Shown in pieces: positions 7,950-16,307 of a stretch of DNA of 34,418 bases. The notes beneath the pieces are model-generated. The model was given only the letters and a program-made list of their open reading frames with translations. It was not told the origin of the DNA and searched no databases. Position numbers and translations under genes: made by a program. The DNA is from Pelobacter sp. UBA6812 (GTDB taxonomy: Bacteria > Desulfobacterota > Desulfuromonadia > Desulfuromonadales > Syntrophotaleaceae). Within the stretch, counting starts at the first letter, position 1, and each line of letters opens with the position of its first letter. The stretch is from contig DKEW01000080.1 in the NCBI GenBank assembly GCA_002452265.1, positions 92,906 through 127,323 of the forward strand. Reading direction: 5' to 3'.

Positions 7950-8345
7950 TTATATACTCGGAACACTGGAGGTCAGGTTGTATATCGCGATGTCTACTCC
8001 GCAAACCAGACAGGTGGTCGGGTTTTCCTGCGGGGTCAAGCAACAAGGGCAAAGCTCCATAGTTGATTTGTGTGATTCACAAAGTTGTGAGGCCAGGTTT
8101 TCCAAAGGAATCGGTTCCATCGGTTCGACCGTGCATAAAGCCCCGGCTCGCCGAAAAAGCTCCCAACACCGCCATGCGGCCTTGCGGTCGATTCCGGAAC
8201 GTATGGCGGTGTTTCCGGAAAAGATACGATCCAGCGTCTGGTGACTGAATTGACAAAGTTTTTCCAGATTGGATCGTACCTGGTGGCGCGTCATCCCCGG
8301 TGTCAGGCGGCCCGTAAATACCACCTTGAAACAAGCACCTTTCAT
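7950..8345 (-). CDS. Small conserved protein with C-terminal CxxC-CxxC zinc ribbon
   Basis: This is a 131-aa soluble protein. Residues 5-75 form a domain starting FKVVFTGRLTPG and containing LDRIFSGNTAIRSGIDRKAA. I recognise it as the small module that in Geobacter-group and proteobacterial proteins often precedes membrane or zinc-binding domains; its function is not known. After a linker come C99, C102, C112 and C115 (CPCC...CLVCG), a likely zinc ribbon. The ATG at 8345 has a G-rich SD (AGGGGGAA). It stands alone between two long non-coding stretches. The molecular role cannot be deduced. Confidence 0.7.
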   Translation of the reverse strand: MKGACFKVVFTGRLTPGMTRHQVRSNLEKLCQFSHQTLDRIFSGNTAIRSGIDRKAAWRCWELFRRAGALCTVEPMEPIPLENLASQLCESHKSTMELCPCCLTPQENPTTCLVCGVDIAIYNLTSSVPSI

Positions 8346-8392
8346 GTATTCCCCCTTGAAATAACACCGTCTTTTGCAGAACCTGATGCTTT

Positions 8393-8519
8393 GATGGCGT
8401 CGTAAAAAGTCCGCCCTCCGGCGTTACGGCGTTTTTTCAGGATCTCGACATACGCGATGTATGCCTTCGCCCCTGAAAAAACATCAGGCCTTGCAGGCCG
8501 AAATTTTTACTTAGCCATC
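8393..8519. repeat. 127-bp palindromic repeat element with terminal inverted repeats
   Basis: The left end (GATGGCGTCGTAAAAAGTC) and the right end read on the other strand (GATGGCTAAGTAAAAATTT) share GATGGC and GTAAAAA at matching spacing. A second inner inverted repeat pairs TTTTTTCAGG (8432-8441) with CCTGAAAAAA (8472-8481), leaving a 30-nt apex, so most of the element can fold into one long stem. It has no coding content. The form is that of a dispersed palindromic (REP/MITE-like) element. The rest of 8346-8678, about 200 nt, shows neither a gene nor a clear terminator. Confidence 0.75.
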
Positions 8520-8678
8520 TTATGAGTTTTTGCGAATGCTTCATGCTTTGCTGTCTTCAAGAGTCGTACCCCTTGATTCCGTGCCTGGTTGACAGTTAAT
8601 GGAACATAAGGATTTGTTAATAGCATGCTTTAATGGTTTTTGCTAAAGAATTTTTGGTGAACGAAAAAGATAGAGATA

Positions 8679-10829
8679 TTACTTGTCAGGCAGGGTGTCG
8701 GCCAGCAGTTGGACGGAGTGGGCTACCCTGGTCGGTGCGTTGCTCTTCTCCAGCAGGCCGCGCAACATGATCAGGCATCCCGGGCAATCTGCCGCCACAA
8801 CTTCGGCACTGGTGGCGAGGATATCAGCGAGTTTATCTTTGGCAATGGCGCGGGCGATGGTTGGTTGCCCCAGTACCGAATAGGAGCCGCCGAATCCGCA
8901 GCAGCGATCAGGGTGAGCCATTTCCGTCAGTTGCCAGCCAGCGGTAGCAAGTAACCGGCGCGGTTGCAGATAAACGTCGGAGCCGCGACGCAAATGGCAG
9001 GAATCGTGGTAGGTGACAGTTCCGGCGGTGTTCGCTGGGCCAACCGGTGAAGCATCTGCCAACTGTTCGGCCAGCAGCACGGCCGCATCCCGTGTGATCG
9101 CTGCCAGCCCTGCGGCACAGTCGGCAAGGGCCGGGTCCTCGGCCAGCAGCTCAGGAAAGTGTTTGGTAAGTGCGGTGGTGCAGGTGGGGCAGACGGTAAC
9201 CACCGCATCGGCCTGGGTCTTTGTCAGCGCTAGAACACTCTGGCGCGCCAGTTCGGTGGCAGTTGCGGCGTCCCCGGAATAGAGGGCCGGAATACCGCAG
9301 CAGCTTTGGTCTTCGGGGTAGACCAGTTCGATATTGAAATGCCGAAACACACGCGCCAGCGCCAGACCGATGTCCGGCAGGACAAATTCGGCGGCGCATC
9401 CGCCGAACAGGGCGACCCGCAGGCGCGGTTCGGCAACCAGCGGCTGTTCGGCTAACAGATCGCGTAACGGCCGCGGTGCTATGGCCGGCAAGGTGCGCCA
9501 TTCGGTAAGGGAAGAAAAAAACAGCGGAAGATGTCGAACGCTGGAGGTGCTGCCGGTCAGTGGTTTTTGCATGCGTGAGGCGGTTCGCAGCAGTCCGTGG
9601 AACAGCCGTCGATTGCGCAGGACTCGTTTGAAAAGCAGATCCTTGATAAGACCAACCCCTTCTGTTTCAGCCAGGCGTCGTCGCAAACCAAGGATGATAT
9701 GCTCAAGATCGATATGCGCCGGGCAGACGTTGACACAGGCGCGGCAACCGATGCAGGCCTGGATCAGTTCGGCGGCATCGTCCAGGCCGTGCAGGAAGGC
9801 GGTCAGTACAATACCGATGGCGCCGACATAGACATGCCCGAAAACGTGCCCGCCGATCGTCTGGTAGACCGGGCAGACATTGGCGCAGGCGCCGCAGCGC
9901 AGGCATCGCCAAGCGTCGCGTGACTCCTTCGACGAGGCCAGCTTGCTGCGACCGTTATCGAGCAGCACGATGTGCAATTCACGGGGCTGTTGATCACGGC
10001 CGGGCGACGGGCCGCGCAGCCAGGTCACATAGGAACTGGCTGCCTGGGCGGTGGCGTTGCGCGGCAGTACCTGCAATACCTTGACGGCATCTTCGAGGCA
10101 GGGTACCAATTTGTCGATGCCGACCAGCACAACATGCACCGGTGGTATGGTGGCTACCAGTCGGGCATTGCCTTCGTTGGTGACCAGAGCCAGACTGCCA
10201 TCCTCAACCACCGCGAGGTTGGCACCGCTGATACCCAGATCGGCATGGAGAAATTCCTTACGCAGGGTCTGGCGGGCCAGCTCGACCAGGTGGGCGATAT
10301 CTTCAGCTTCATGTTCTCCTGTCAGCTTGCCGAAGAGTTCAGCCACCTGATCCCGAAACATATGAATGGCCGGCATGACCATGTGGCTCGGGCGTTGACC
10401 GGCCAGTTGCACGATCCATTCGCCAAGGTCGGTTTCCACCACCCGTATGCCAATGCCTTCCAGGGCATGATTGAGGGCGATCTCTTCGCCGGCCATGCTT
10501 TTGCTTTTGACCGCCAGGCGGGCGTCGTGGCGTTGCGCCAGATCAGTTATATACGTATTGGCGGCCTGTGCATCCGGAGCCAGAAAGACCTTGGCCCCCG
10601 TTGCTGCGGCCTGCTGCATGAATTTTTCCAGCTGGTGCGGCCAGTCATCGCGGACCGTATCCTTCATAACGGCGATGTCATGGCGCAGACTCTCAAAATC
10701 GAGGTCGGCAAAAGCTTCGGCCCGGGCTGCCAGATAGGCGTCCCCAAAGCGATGCAAGGCATCCTGCCGGCGCACATCAGACAGGGCTTGATCGATAAGG
10801 TGGCGATATTGGCGGGCACGACGGCTCAT
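8679..10829 (-). CDS. LutB-LutA fusion: L-lactate oxidation iron-sulfur/CCG-domain protein
   Basis: This 716-aa protein joins two subunits of the LutABC lactate dehydrogenase complex. Residues about 50-295 form a LUD domain. Two 4Fe-4S motifs follow, with cysteines at 309, 312, 315, 319 and at 359, 362, 365, 369. The C-terminal half is LutA-like, with paired CCG motifs at C510-C511 and C643-C644 and further CP-x-C motifs (CPTC, CPGC). I start at the ATG at 10829 (SD AAGGA, 7-nt spacing) rather than an in-frame TTG two codons earlier. LutC ends 11 nt upstream. A similar fusion of about 717 residues is known in Desulfovibrio lactate operons (from memory). It probably passes lactate electrons to quinones or a redox carrier. 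No lactate permease or flavin dehydrogenase is in view. Confidence 0.9.
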   Translation of the reverse strand: MSRRARQYRHLIDQALSDVRRQDALHRFGDAYLAARAEAFADLDFESLRHDIAVMKDTVRDDWPHQLEKFMQQAAATGAKVFLAPDAQAANTYITDLAQRHDARLAVKSKSMAGEEIALNHALEGIGIRVVETDLGEWIVQLAGQRPSHMVMPAIHMFRDQVAELFGKLTGEHEAEDIAHLVELARQTLRKEFLHADLGISGANLAVVEDGSLALVTNEGNARLVATIPPVHVVLVGIDKLVPCLEDAVKVLQVLPRNATAQAASSYVTWLRGPSPGRDQQPRELHIVLLDNGRSKLASSKESRDAWRCLRCGACANVCPVYQTIGGHVFGHVYVGAIGIVLTAFLHGLDDAAELIQACIGCRACVNVCPAHIDLEHIILGLRRRLAETEGVGLIKDLLFKRVLRNRRLFHGLLRTASRMQKPLTGSTSSVRHLPLFFSSLTEWRTLPAIAPRPLRDLLAEQPLVAEPRLRVALFGGCAAEFVLPDIGLALARVFRHFNIELVYPEDQSCCGIPALYSGDAATATELARQSVLALTKTQADAVVTVCPTCTTALTKHFPELLAEDPALADCAAGLAAITRDAAVLLAEQLADASPVGPANTAGTVTYHDSCHLRRGSDVYLQPRRLLATAGWQLTEMAHPDRCCGFGGSYSVLGQPTIARAIAKDKLADILATSAEVVAADCPGCLIMLRGLLEKSNAPTRVAHSVQLLADTLPDK

Positions 10830-10840
10830 GTCCAATTCCT

Positions 10841-11440
10841 TCAGGTTTCGAGAAAATCGTCGGATAACCCATCGAGCAGCAGGATATGCAGCTCCCGCGG
10901 TCCGTGAGCACCGATGGTGAGGACCCGTTCGATGTCGGCTGTGCGGCTCGGGCCGGTAATGAATGCGATAAAGTCGGGGCTTTGTCGGCTGTGCAGACGC
11001 CTTAGAATGGGCACCGCCGCCATGTGGTCGGGCAGGATTTTATGCGGATTGAGCAACACGAAGTGGCGTTCGGGCAATGTACTGGCCAGGCGTATGGCCT
11101 GCGCGGTGGATTCAATGACAACCGTACCGGTGTCGGCCAGGCCGAAGTTGGCCCCTGTAATTCCGGCCGCAGCGGTAGTTGCCGCCTGAAACAGGTCGCC
11201 GCAGATCACCTCGGCACCCTGCGTTCGCAGCAGTTCGGCCAGGTTGAGCTGCCGGGCTGCAGGAAAGTCGGGCAAAATGATGGTGCCTCCGGCATGCCGG
11301 ACGATATAATCGACAGCTGCCTTGGCCGACAGGCAACGCACCGTCCGTGCGCCGACCCGACTGGCCGCCTGGCAGAATTGTTCAAGGAGAGCTTCTGGAG
11401 TTTTTATCAAAGGCAGTGCTCCCGAAGGTCGATCAGGCAC
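10841..11440 (-). CDS. lutC: LutC/LldG-like LUD domain protein of lactate utilisation
   Basis: This 199-aa single-domain LUD protein is the third component of the Lut lactate-oxidation complex. It shows the family pattern GITGANFGLADTGTVVIES (about 113-131), where the LUD domains of LutB and LutC are most alike, and ends with GPRELHILLLDGLSDDF, matching the equivalent stretch in the LUD domain of the fusion gene. The start is a GTG at 11440 inside the end of the response-regulator gene, with an 8-nt overlap (GTGCCTGA), implying translational coupling. Downstream, 11 nt separate it from the lutB-lutA fusion. Only the family, not a biochemical role for LutC alone, is established. Confidence 0.88.
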   Translation of the reverse strand: MPDRPSGALPLIKTPEALLEQFCQAASRVGARTVRCLSAKAAVDYIVRHAGGTIILPDFPAARQLNLAELLRTQGAEVICGDLFQAATTAAAGITGANFGLADTGTVVIESTAQAIRLASTLPERHFVLLNPHKILPDHMAAVPILRRLHSRQSPDFIAFITGPSRTADIERVLTIGAHGPRELHILLLDGLSDDFLET

Positions 11441-12182
11441 CGCGCCCGGATTTAAAGCGCTTGAGCCAGAGCTGGAACTCCTTTTCCTCGTGTTCCAATT
11501 CGAAGGCGTTGATCAAGCCGCGGCGCAGGGCCACGGCGACGGAACGGTTGCGCAGGTTGAAAGCATCCCCCACTTTTTCACCGTGAAATTGCTCCTGATC
11601 GACGCCGAGTTTATTGTAGAGGGAGTTGAGGCGGCTCTGCACCCCCCGTCGCGAGAGATAACGCCGCTGGGCAATGAGGTTGTCGGTCAGCCCCAGGGAA
11701 ATATCAAGCAGCGCCTCGAATTCGATATCGGAAAGGGCGGTCTGGCTATGTCCGGTGCGTCCCTGTACTTTGCGCACTTCAGGGTCGATCCAGCATTGTT
11801 CCTCGAGCAGCACGGTGCGTATGGCGGATACGATGCGATCGCGCGGGTTGGACTTGAGAATGTAACCGTAAACAGTTTCCGGGGGGACGATGCGCGACAG
11901 GGTGCGCACATACATTTCGTCCTTGAACTGGCTCCAGAAAACGATGCGCGCCTGGGGTTTGCGTTTCCAGAGATTGCGCGCCAGCTCGATGCCGTTCATT
12001 TCGGGCATCTGGATATCGCTGATCAACAGCGGCTGCTCCAGCTGCAGGGCCAGTTCCAGGGCCGCCATGCCATTGGGGGCCCGGTCGATCTGGCAGGTTT
12101 CCTCCCAACCCTTGATAAGCAGTTCCAGAAATTCAAAATCACGCGGATTGTCTTCCGCTATAACAATGCGTATATCGGGCAT
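11433..12182 (-). CDS. NarL/FixJ-family response regulator next to the lactate genes
   Basis: This 249-aa two-domain regulator has receiver residues D11 in the acidic pocket, phospho-acceptor D56 (ISDIQMPEMNG) and a lysine in GYILKSN. The C-terminal part carries a LuxR-like helix-turn-helix: SDIEFEALLDISLGLTDNLI followed by a recognition-helix region RRGVQSRLNSLYNKLGV. The linker and tail are longer than in typical NarL (about 215 aa). The ATG at 12182 follows a strong SD (AAAGGAGGA). The kinase ends 5 nt upstream and lutC begins within the last codons, so all four genes probably share one mRNA. Likely target: this operon or other lactate genes (inference from position). Confidence 0.88.
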   Translation of the reverse strand: MPDIRIVIAEDNPRDFEFLELLIKGWEETCQIDRAPNGMAALELALQLEQPLLISDIQMPEMNGIELARNLWKRKPQARIVFWSQFKDEMYVRTLSRIVPPETVYGYILKSNPRDRIVSAIRTVLLEEQCWIDPEVRKVQGRTGHSQTALSDIEFEALLDISLGLTDNLIAQRRYLSRRGVQSRLNSLYNKLGVDQEQFHGEKVGDAFNLRNRSVAVALRRGLINAFELEHEEKEFQLWLKRFKSGRGA

Positions 12183-12187
12183 CCGTG

Positions 12188-13594
12188 TCAGTCCTCCTTT
12201 CTGCCGCCGGCAGGTACCGGCAGGGTCAGTTCAAAGCGGGTGCCGCTGGAAAACCGCGAGCTGCTCCATCGCACCTGAGCACCGATGGTCCGCGCGCGTT
12301 CACGGATATTGTTCAATCCGCGACCGGCGCGCATGGCCACCTGTTCAAGATCGAAGCCGATGCCATTATCTTCAATGGAAAGCACCACATGATCGCCGCA
12401 GACATCCAGATTCACCTCATAACGCGATGACCGGGCATGCTTGATAACGTTGTGGATGGCTTCCACCGCAATACGGTAAAGGGTGAGTTTCTGCAGGCGC
12501 GTCAAGCCGACTTCATCGATCTGTGGCGAAATATAGAGATGATATTCCGGCATGTCCCCTTTGCCGAGGTGGCGTTCGAGGTGGGATTCCAGCGCCGCAC
12601 CCAGCCCCAGAATATCGAGGGTCTGCGGATGCAGGTTGTCCATTAACTGGCGCAGGTTGGCAATCGCCCGCAATAAATCCTCTTCCAGAGTGCAGACCTC
12701 GTCCCGCAGTTCGCCTTCGGGGGCCAGACTTTGCAAGCCACGCAGGATCCCCGACAGGTCGCACAGGGTCTGATCGTGGATATCCATGGCGATGCGTCGG
12801 CGCTCTTCTTCGGCCCCTTCCAACAGTTTTTCGGTCCCGACCACCCGGATAAGCTGATCGGTCATGTGGTTGATCGACAAGGCCAGATCATCCAGTTCGT
12901 CGCGTACCGGGTTGGGGGCGGGAGGCGGTGCCAGATCGCCCCGCACGATGCGACCGGCACTGTCGCTGAGGGTCTGTACCCGCCGCAGAATACCACGGGC
13001 GAAGAAGAGCGACAGCAGGATACCAATGGGAATAGCTGCACCCAGCACGAAAACGGATACCACTGCCGCCCGGTCGGTCAGATCGTCGAGATCTTTGCTG
13101 TTGGGAGGGGGCGAATCCTTGCGCATCTGCTTGGTCTGCTCGTTGAGTTTCAACAGGTTGGGGCGCAGCTGCTCCAGCCCTTCCGTAAAAACCCAGATGT
13201 TGAACTCATCCTGTTTGGGATAAACCGCCTCGACCGCACGGGCCAGCTCCTGCGCCTGTTCCTCGGGTAGAACCATGTATTTCTGCAGACGATCAAGGCC
13301 GCTGGCCAGGTGGGCATAGGCCTGGTCAAGATCGCGGAGCAGGGCATCCAGATTTTCGTAGCTGGCCTCCCCGCTCTTCACCAGCGCCTGATACTGGTGG
13401 ACGGAGTCGTCCATTACCCGCGCTGCGATGTTGGCTTCGGTTATGCCCATCAGGATCGCACCGACCCCTTCGGCCTGTTCGCGCTTTCGGGACAGATCCA
13501 TATAGGTATATTGCAAAAAAATAAGCAACAGGGTCATCAATAGCAACACTGCCGCAGGCGCAATCAATATCTGATGTTTGAGAGTCAGTCGCAT
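12188..13594 (-). CDS. NarX-like sensor histidine kinase (HisKA_3) of the lactate-linked two-component system
   Basis: This is a 468-aa membrane sensor kinase. A first membrane helix (about 8-29) is followed by a periplasmic sensor of about 150 residues, mostly helical, with no motif I recognise. A second helix (about 178-199) and a HAMP domain (GILRRVQTLSDSAGRIVRGD) come next. The HisKA_3 motif RRIAMDIHDQTLCDLSG has the phospho-acceptor His at 273. The ATPase domain shows IHNVIKHARSS (N box) and IEDNGIGFD (G box). The start is uncertain: I prefer the ATG at 13594. A GTG at 13628-13630 (36 nt earlier in frame) overlaps the base of a hairpin, and neither start has a good SD. Ligand unknown; lactate or a redox signal is a guess from context. 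Confidence 0.87.
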   Translation of the reverse strand: MRLTLKHQILIAPAAVLLLMTLLLIFLQYTYMDLSRKREQAEGVGAILMGITEANIAARVMDDSVHQYQALVKSGEASYENLDALLRDLDQAYAHLASGLDRLQKYMVLPEEQAQELARAVEAVYPKQDEFNIWVFTEGLEQLRPNLLKLNEQTKQMRKDSPPPNSKDLDDLTDRAAVVSVFVLGAAIPIGILLSLFFARGILRRVQTLSDSAGRIVRGDLAPPPAPNPVRDELDDLALSINHMTDQLIRVVGTEKLLEGAEEERRRIAMDIHDQTLCDLSGILRGLQSLAPEGELRDEVCTLEEDLLRAIANLRQLMDNLHPQTLDILGLGAALESHLERHLGKGDMPEYHLYISPQIDEVGLTRLQKLTLYRIAVEAIHNVIKHARSSRYEVNLDVCGDHVVLSIEDNGIGFDLEQVAMRAGRGLNNIRERARTIGAQVRWSSSRFSSGTRFELTLPVPAGGRKED

Positions 13595-13660
13595 GACGGG
13601 CAAGATAACATAATTTTTATGGCGATGCACTGTGCTTCAGCACAGCTTGACACCGTAATT

Positions 13661-14674
13661 TCAAGCGCACGGAGGGCTATCCTCCCCGGCAAATGCGGTC
13701 CGGGCTTCCTGCTCCAGATCTTCAGGGCTGCGCTGGTAGCGGGGCGAATGGTGAAAGACCTGCAGGCGGGCCACTTTGGCCAGGTATGCCAGGCGTCCTG
13801 CTTGCCAGGCAGTTAAATGATTTCGCTGTTGTGCCCGTTCCAGGTCACGGTGTGCAAACATCGCTTCGATATTCAATATATGCGCGTTTTCGGCCAGATC
13901 CAGGATGCGCCGGAAATTTCTGTATACCGGCGAACAATCGGTGACATAAACCAACTTCATCCCTTCTTCGGTAGACGCGATCGTTTCGCGCAGCATACCA
14001 AGGGGAACCGAACGCAGGTCGCCTTGCGATAAAGGCACCATGACTTGCGTATCGGGGGCGGCGTTTCGCAGAATCAGATCCTTGAAGCGGACCAGCCAGG
14101 AGCCGGGCACATAACCATGGCGTTCCAGCGCATCTTTGTGAATGGCTATGTGCAGCGGTTCTTCCAGGGAGAAGGCCAGCGACACGATATCCCCATGCAT
14201 CAGGCGTGAGGCCCGTATCCGGTACCAGGGAGTTTCATGCAGAACATCGTTGTGGCAAGGCAACAGGCGCTCTGAGAGAGGCCGAAATGCCTGGCTGGCA
14301 GGGAAAGTCACCTCCCGGATCCCTTCGGTCCGCCATTCGCGGACCGTTAACACGAACGGATAGCCATCGACCAGGTTCCAGGTATAACCCTGAAGTCGTG
14401 CGGCTATTTGTTCGGCCAGTCCGGCCGGTCCGTACATCAGAAAGGTCAGGTCCCTGGCGAGAAAGGTGCGCAGCAGCAGGTCAAATCCGACCAGGTGATC
14501 GATATGGGCGTGGGAAAGAAACAATAGACGGGTTTTGAGCAGGTCCCCGGGCGCAAGGGCATGAAGGTCGCCGCAGTCGAACAGCAGTGCCTCGCCCCGA
14601 TAGGCGAGCCGCACATACAGGGCCGGATCACCGAATGGGCCGTTGACAAGCCGGGGGAAAAAAACCGATCGCAT
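13661..14674 (-). CDS. Ribonuclease Z-like metallo-beta-lactamase-fold enzyme
   Basis: This 337-aa protein looks like tRNase Z, which trims tRNA 3' ends. The metal-binding motif is LSHAHIDHLVGF with H55, H57, D59 and H60, and further ligands are probably in the VTDCS and HHSPRY segments. Mid-region MHGDIVSLAF and GYVPGSWLVRFKDL fit the RNase Z fold around the flexible arm. Length is slightly above average. The ATG at 14674 has an SD (AGGAAGG, 8 nt). It sits 78 nt downstream of htrA and 66 nt upstream of the kinase gene, all on the same strand, so read-through is possible. It could instead be a related MBL nuclease; I hold back the symbol rnz for that reason. Confidence 0.8.
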   Translation of the reverse strand: MRSVFFPRLVNGPFGDPALYVRLAYRGEALLFDCGDLHALAPGDLLKTRLLFLSHAHIDHLVGFDLLLRTFLARDLTFLMYGPAGLAEQIAARLQGYTWNLVDGYPFVLTVREWRTEGIREVTFPASQAFRPLSERLLPCHNDVLHETPWYRIRASRLMHGDIVSLAFSLEEPLHIAIHKDALERHGYVPGSWLVRFKDLILRNAAPDTQVMVPLSQGDLRSVPLGMLRETIASTEEGMKLVYVTDCSPVYRNFRRILDLAENAHILNIEAMFAHRDLERAQQRNHLTAWQAGRLAYLAKVARLQVFHHSPRYQRSPEDLEQEARTAFAGEDSPPCA

Positions 14675-14708
14675 CGGTTAGGCCTTCCTGGTGCAGGTCC
14701 GCCATGCT

Positions 14709-14740
14709 GCCGGTTGTTGTCCAATAGGACAACGACCGGC
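14709..14740. other. Stem-loop between htrA and the RNase Z-like gene
   Basis: Arms GCCGGTTGTTGTCC (14709-14722) and GGACAACGACCGGC (14727-14740) pair over 14 bp with one wobble or mismatch and a 4-nt loop (AATA). There is no T-run on the downstream side for minus-strand transcription. It is more like an mRNA processing or stability hairpin than a full terminator. Confidence 0.55.
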
Positions 14741-14752
14741 GATGCCGGCAGT

Positions 14753-16126
14753 TTATTTGGTTTTTACGGTGGTATAAATGGTTTGGTCGCGGCGTTGCAC
14801 CAACAGTCGCACGATCTTTCCGCTTGCTATATTTTTCAGCAATCCGCGTAACGCGGAGGTTGAGGTAACGGGAGTGCCGTTAACTTCCAGGATCACGTCG
14901 CCGGCGAGCACTTTATCCATGGCGGGTCCGTCCGGTTCGACGCCAGTAACCAGAACGCCTTTCTCAACATTCAGGCGATAGCGGCTGGCTACGTCGGGAG
15001 TGATGTCGGTTAACGACAAGCCCAACGCCATCTCGGCTTTACTTTCTTTGGCCTGTGCCGGTTGCTTTTCCTGGGAACCGATGGTCACGTTGATCTGTTT
15101 CTGGTGTCCGTCACGGAACAAAGTCAGCCGTGCCTTACCGCCAACCGGCAAATCGGCCACTTTCTTGGGAAGATCGGCGAGGGTTCTGAGCGTTTCACCA
15201 TTAACCTCAAGGATTATATCACCCCTATGCAAACCGGCCTTCTGGGCGGGGGATCCCTCTTGTACATCGGTAATCAGGGCACCTTGGGCTTTTTTCAGGC
15301 CAAAGGAATCCGCCAGGTCTTGCGTAACTTCCTGCACGGCCACACCGATCCAGCCGCGAACCACATGGCCGGTTTCCCGAAGTTGCGGAATAATGGATTT
15401 GGCCGCATTGACCGGGATGGCAAAGCCGATACCCTGTCCGCCGGCCACGATGGCGGTATTGATCCCGATCACCTGACCCCCCTCGTTAAACAACGGGCCG
15501 CCGGAATTGCCGGGATTGATGGAGGCATCGGTCTGGATAAAATCGTCATAAGGGCCAGCACCGATCACGCGTCCCTTGGCCGACACGATACCGACGGTTA
15601 CGGTCTGCTCCAATCCAAAAGGATTGCCGATGGCCATGACCCACTCACCAACCTTGAGCTTGTCACTGTCGCCCAGATCGGCGACCGGTAACTGCTCCCG
15701 GCCTACATCTATCTTGACCAGCGCGAGGTCGAGTTTGGGGTCGAGACCCTGAACGGCACCAGTGAATTCGCGGCCGTCGGACAGACGCACCTTGATGGTA
15801 TCGGCATCATCCACCACGTGGTCGTTGGTCAGGATATAACCATCGGCCGAAATGATGAAACCGGACCCCAGAGAGCGTTCTTCATGCGGCGTCTGCTGTC
15901 CCTGAAAAAATCGATTGAAGAATTCCTCGAAAAAATCGTTGTAAGGAGATGGTTGTCCAGGGAAAACCGGCCTTTGGGGGCGCACGGTTTTGGATGTGCT
16001 TATGTTGACGACCGACGGCTTAAGTTTTCCTGCCAGTTCGGCAAAGTCGGGAACCGCAAACGCCGGGATGGCCAGCAGCAGCAACGCCACGCAACCAAAT
16101 AGAATGCGACATGATTTGATGTTCAT
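14753..16126 (-). CDS. Periplasmic serine protease HtrA/DegP (Do family)
   Basis: This is a 457-aa periplasmic protease and chaperone for misfolded envelope proteins. The ATG at 16126 has a good SD (GGAGGA), and the frame also stays open 26 codons upstream. It gives a clear signal peptide (MNIKSCRIL, hydrophobic core, cleavage after AFA at 24). A Q-linker rich in Phe and Gln precedes the protease domain. The catalytic triad is H103 (TNDHVV), D133 (KLDLALVKID) and S208 (INPGNSGGPL). Two PDZ domains follow: the first around QEGSPAQKAGLHRGDIILEV, the second near the C-terminus with GDVILEVNGTPV. It lies 181 nt downstream of the sensor kinase gene on the same strand. This resembles Cpx-type envelope-stress wiring to a protease, but regulation is inferred from position. 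Confidence 0.96.
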   Translation of the reverse strand: MNIKSCRILFGCVALLLLAIPAFAVPDFAELAGKLKPSVVNISTSKTVRPQRPVFPGQPSPYNDFFEEFFNRFFQGQQTPHEERSLGSGFIISADGYILTNDHVVDDADTIKVRLSDGREFTGAVQGLDPKLDLALVKIDVGREQLPVADLGDSDKLKVGEWVMAIGNPFGLEQTVTVGIVSAKGRVIGAGPYDDFIQTDASINPGNSGGPLFNEGGQVIGINTAIVAGGQGIGFAIPVNAAKSIIPQLRETGHVVRGWIGVAVQEVTQDLADSFGLKKAQGALITDVQEGSPAQKAGLHRGDIILEVNGETLRTLADLPKKVADLPVGGKARLTLFRDGHQKQINVTIGSQEKQPAQAKESKAEMALGLSLTDITPDVASRYRLNVEKGVLVTGVEPDGPAMDKVLAGDVILEVNGTPVTSTSALRGLLKNIASGKIVRLLVQRRDQTIYTTVKTK

Positions 16127-16307
16127 GAGTATCCTCCACAGGGGTGAATTTGACCGGTCGGGATACCGCGTTGCAAAACGTGGTATAGATGAAAATGTAA
16201 TCATTCAGGGTTTATGTGTCAACTCAGAGGGGGCTAAACGGGATGCAGTCGGTCCGGTCGTGGAGGTATATGTCTGGAGTGGTGCGGTTTGGTTTGCTTT
16301 TCCCGCT

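Noticed and set aside
7745..8062. 105-aa plus-strand frame beside the zinc-ribbon gene
   Set aside because: Its end overlaps the zinc-ribbon gene on the opposite strand, and its cysteine-rich look is chance reading.
9972..10907. 311-aa plus-strand frame opposite lutB
   Set aside because: Antisense shadow of the LUD domain; composition is unlike real proteins and there is no start signal.
11322..12278. 318-aa plus-strand frame opposite the NarL-like regulator and lutC
   Set aside because: It covers two overlapping, clearly coding genes on the other strand.
13630..13645. Hairpin CTGTGC-TTCA-GCACAG between the RNase Z-like gene and the kinase, considered as a terminator
   Set aside because: The stem is short (6 bp) and no T-run follows it on the minus strand.
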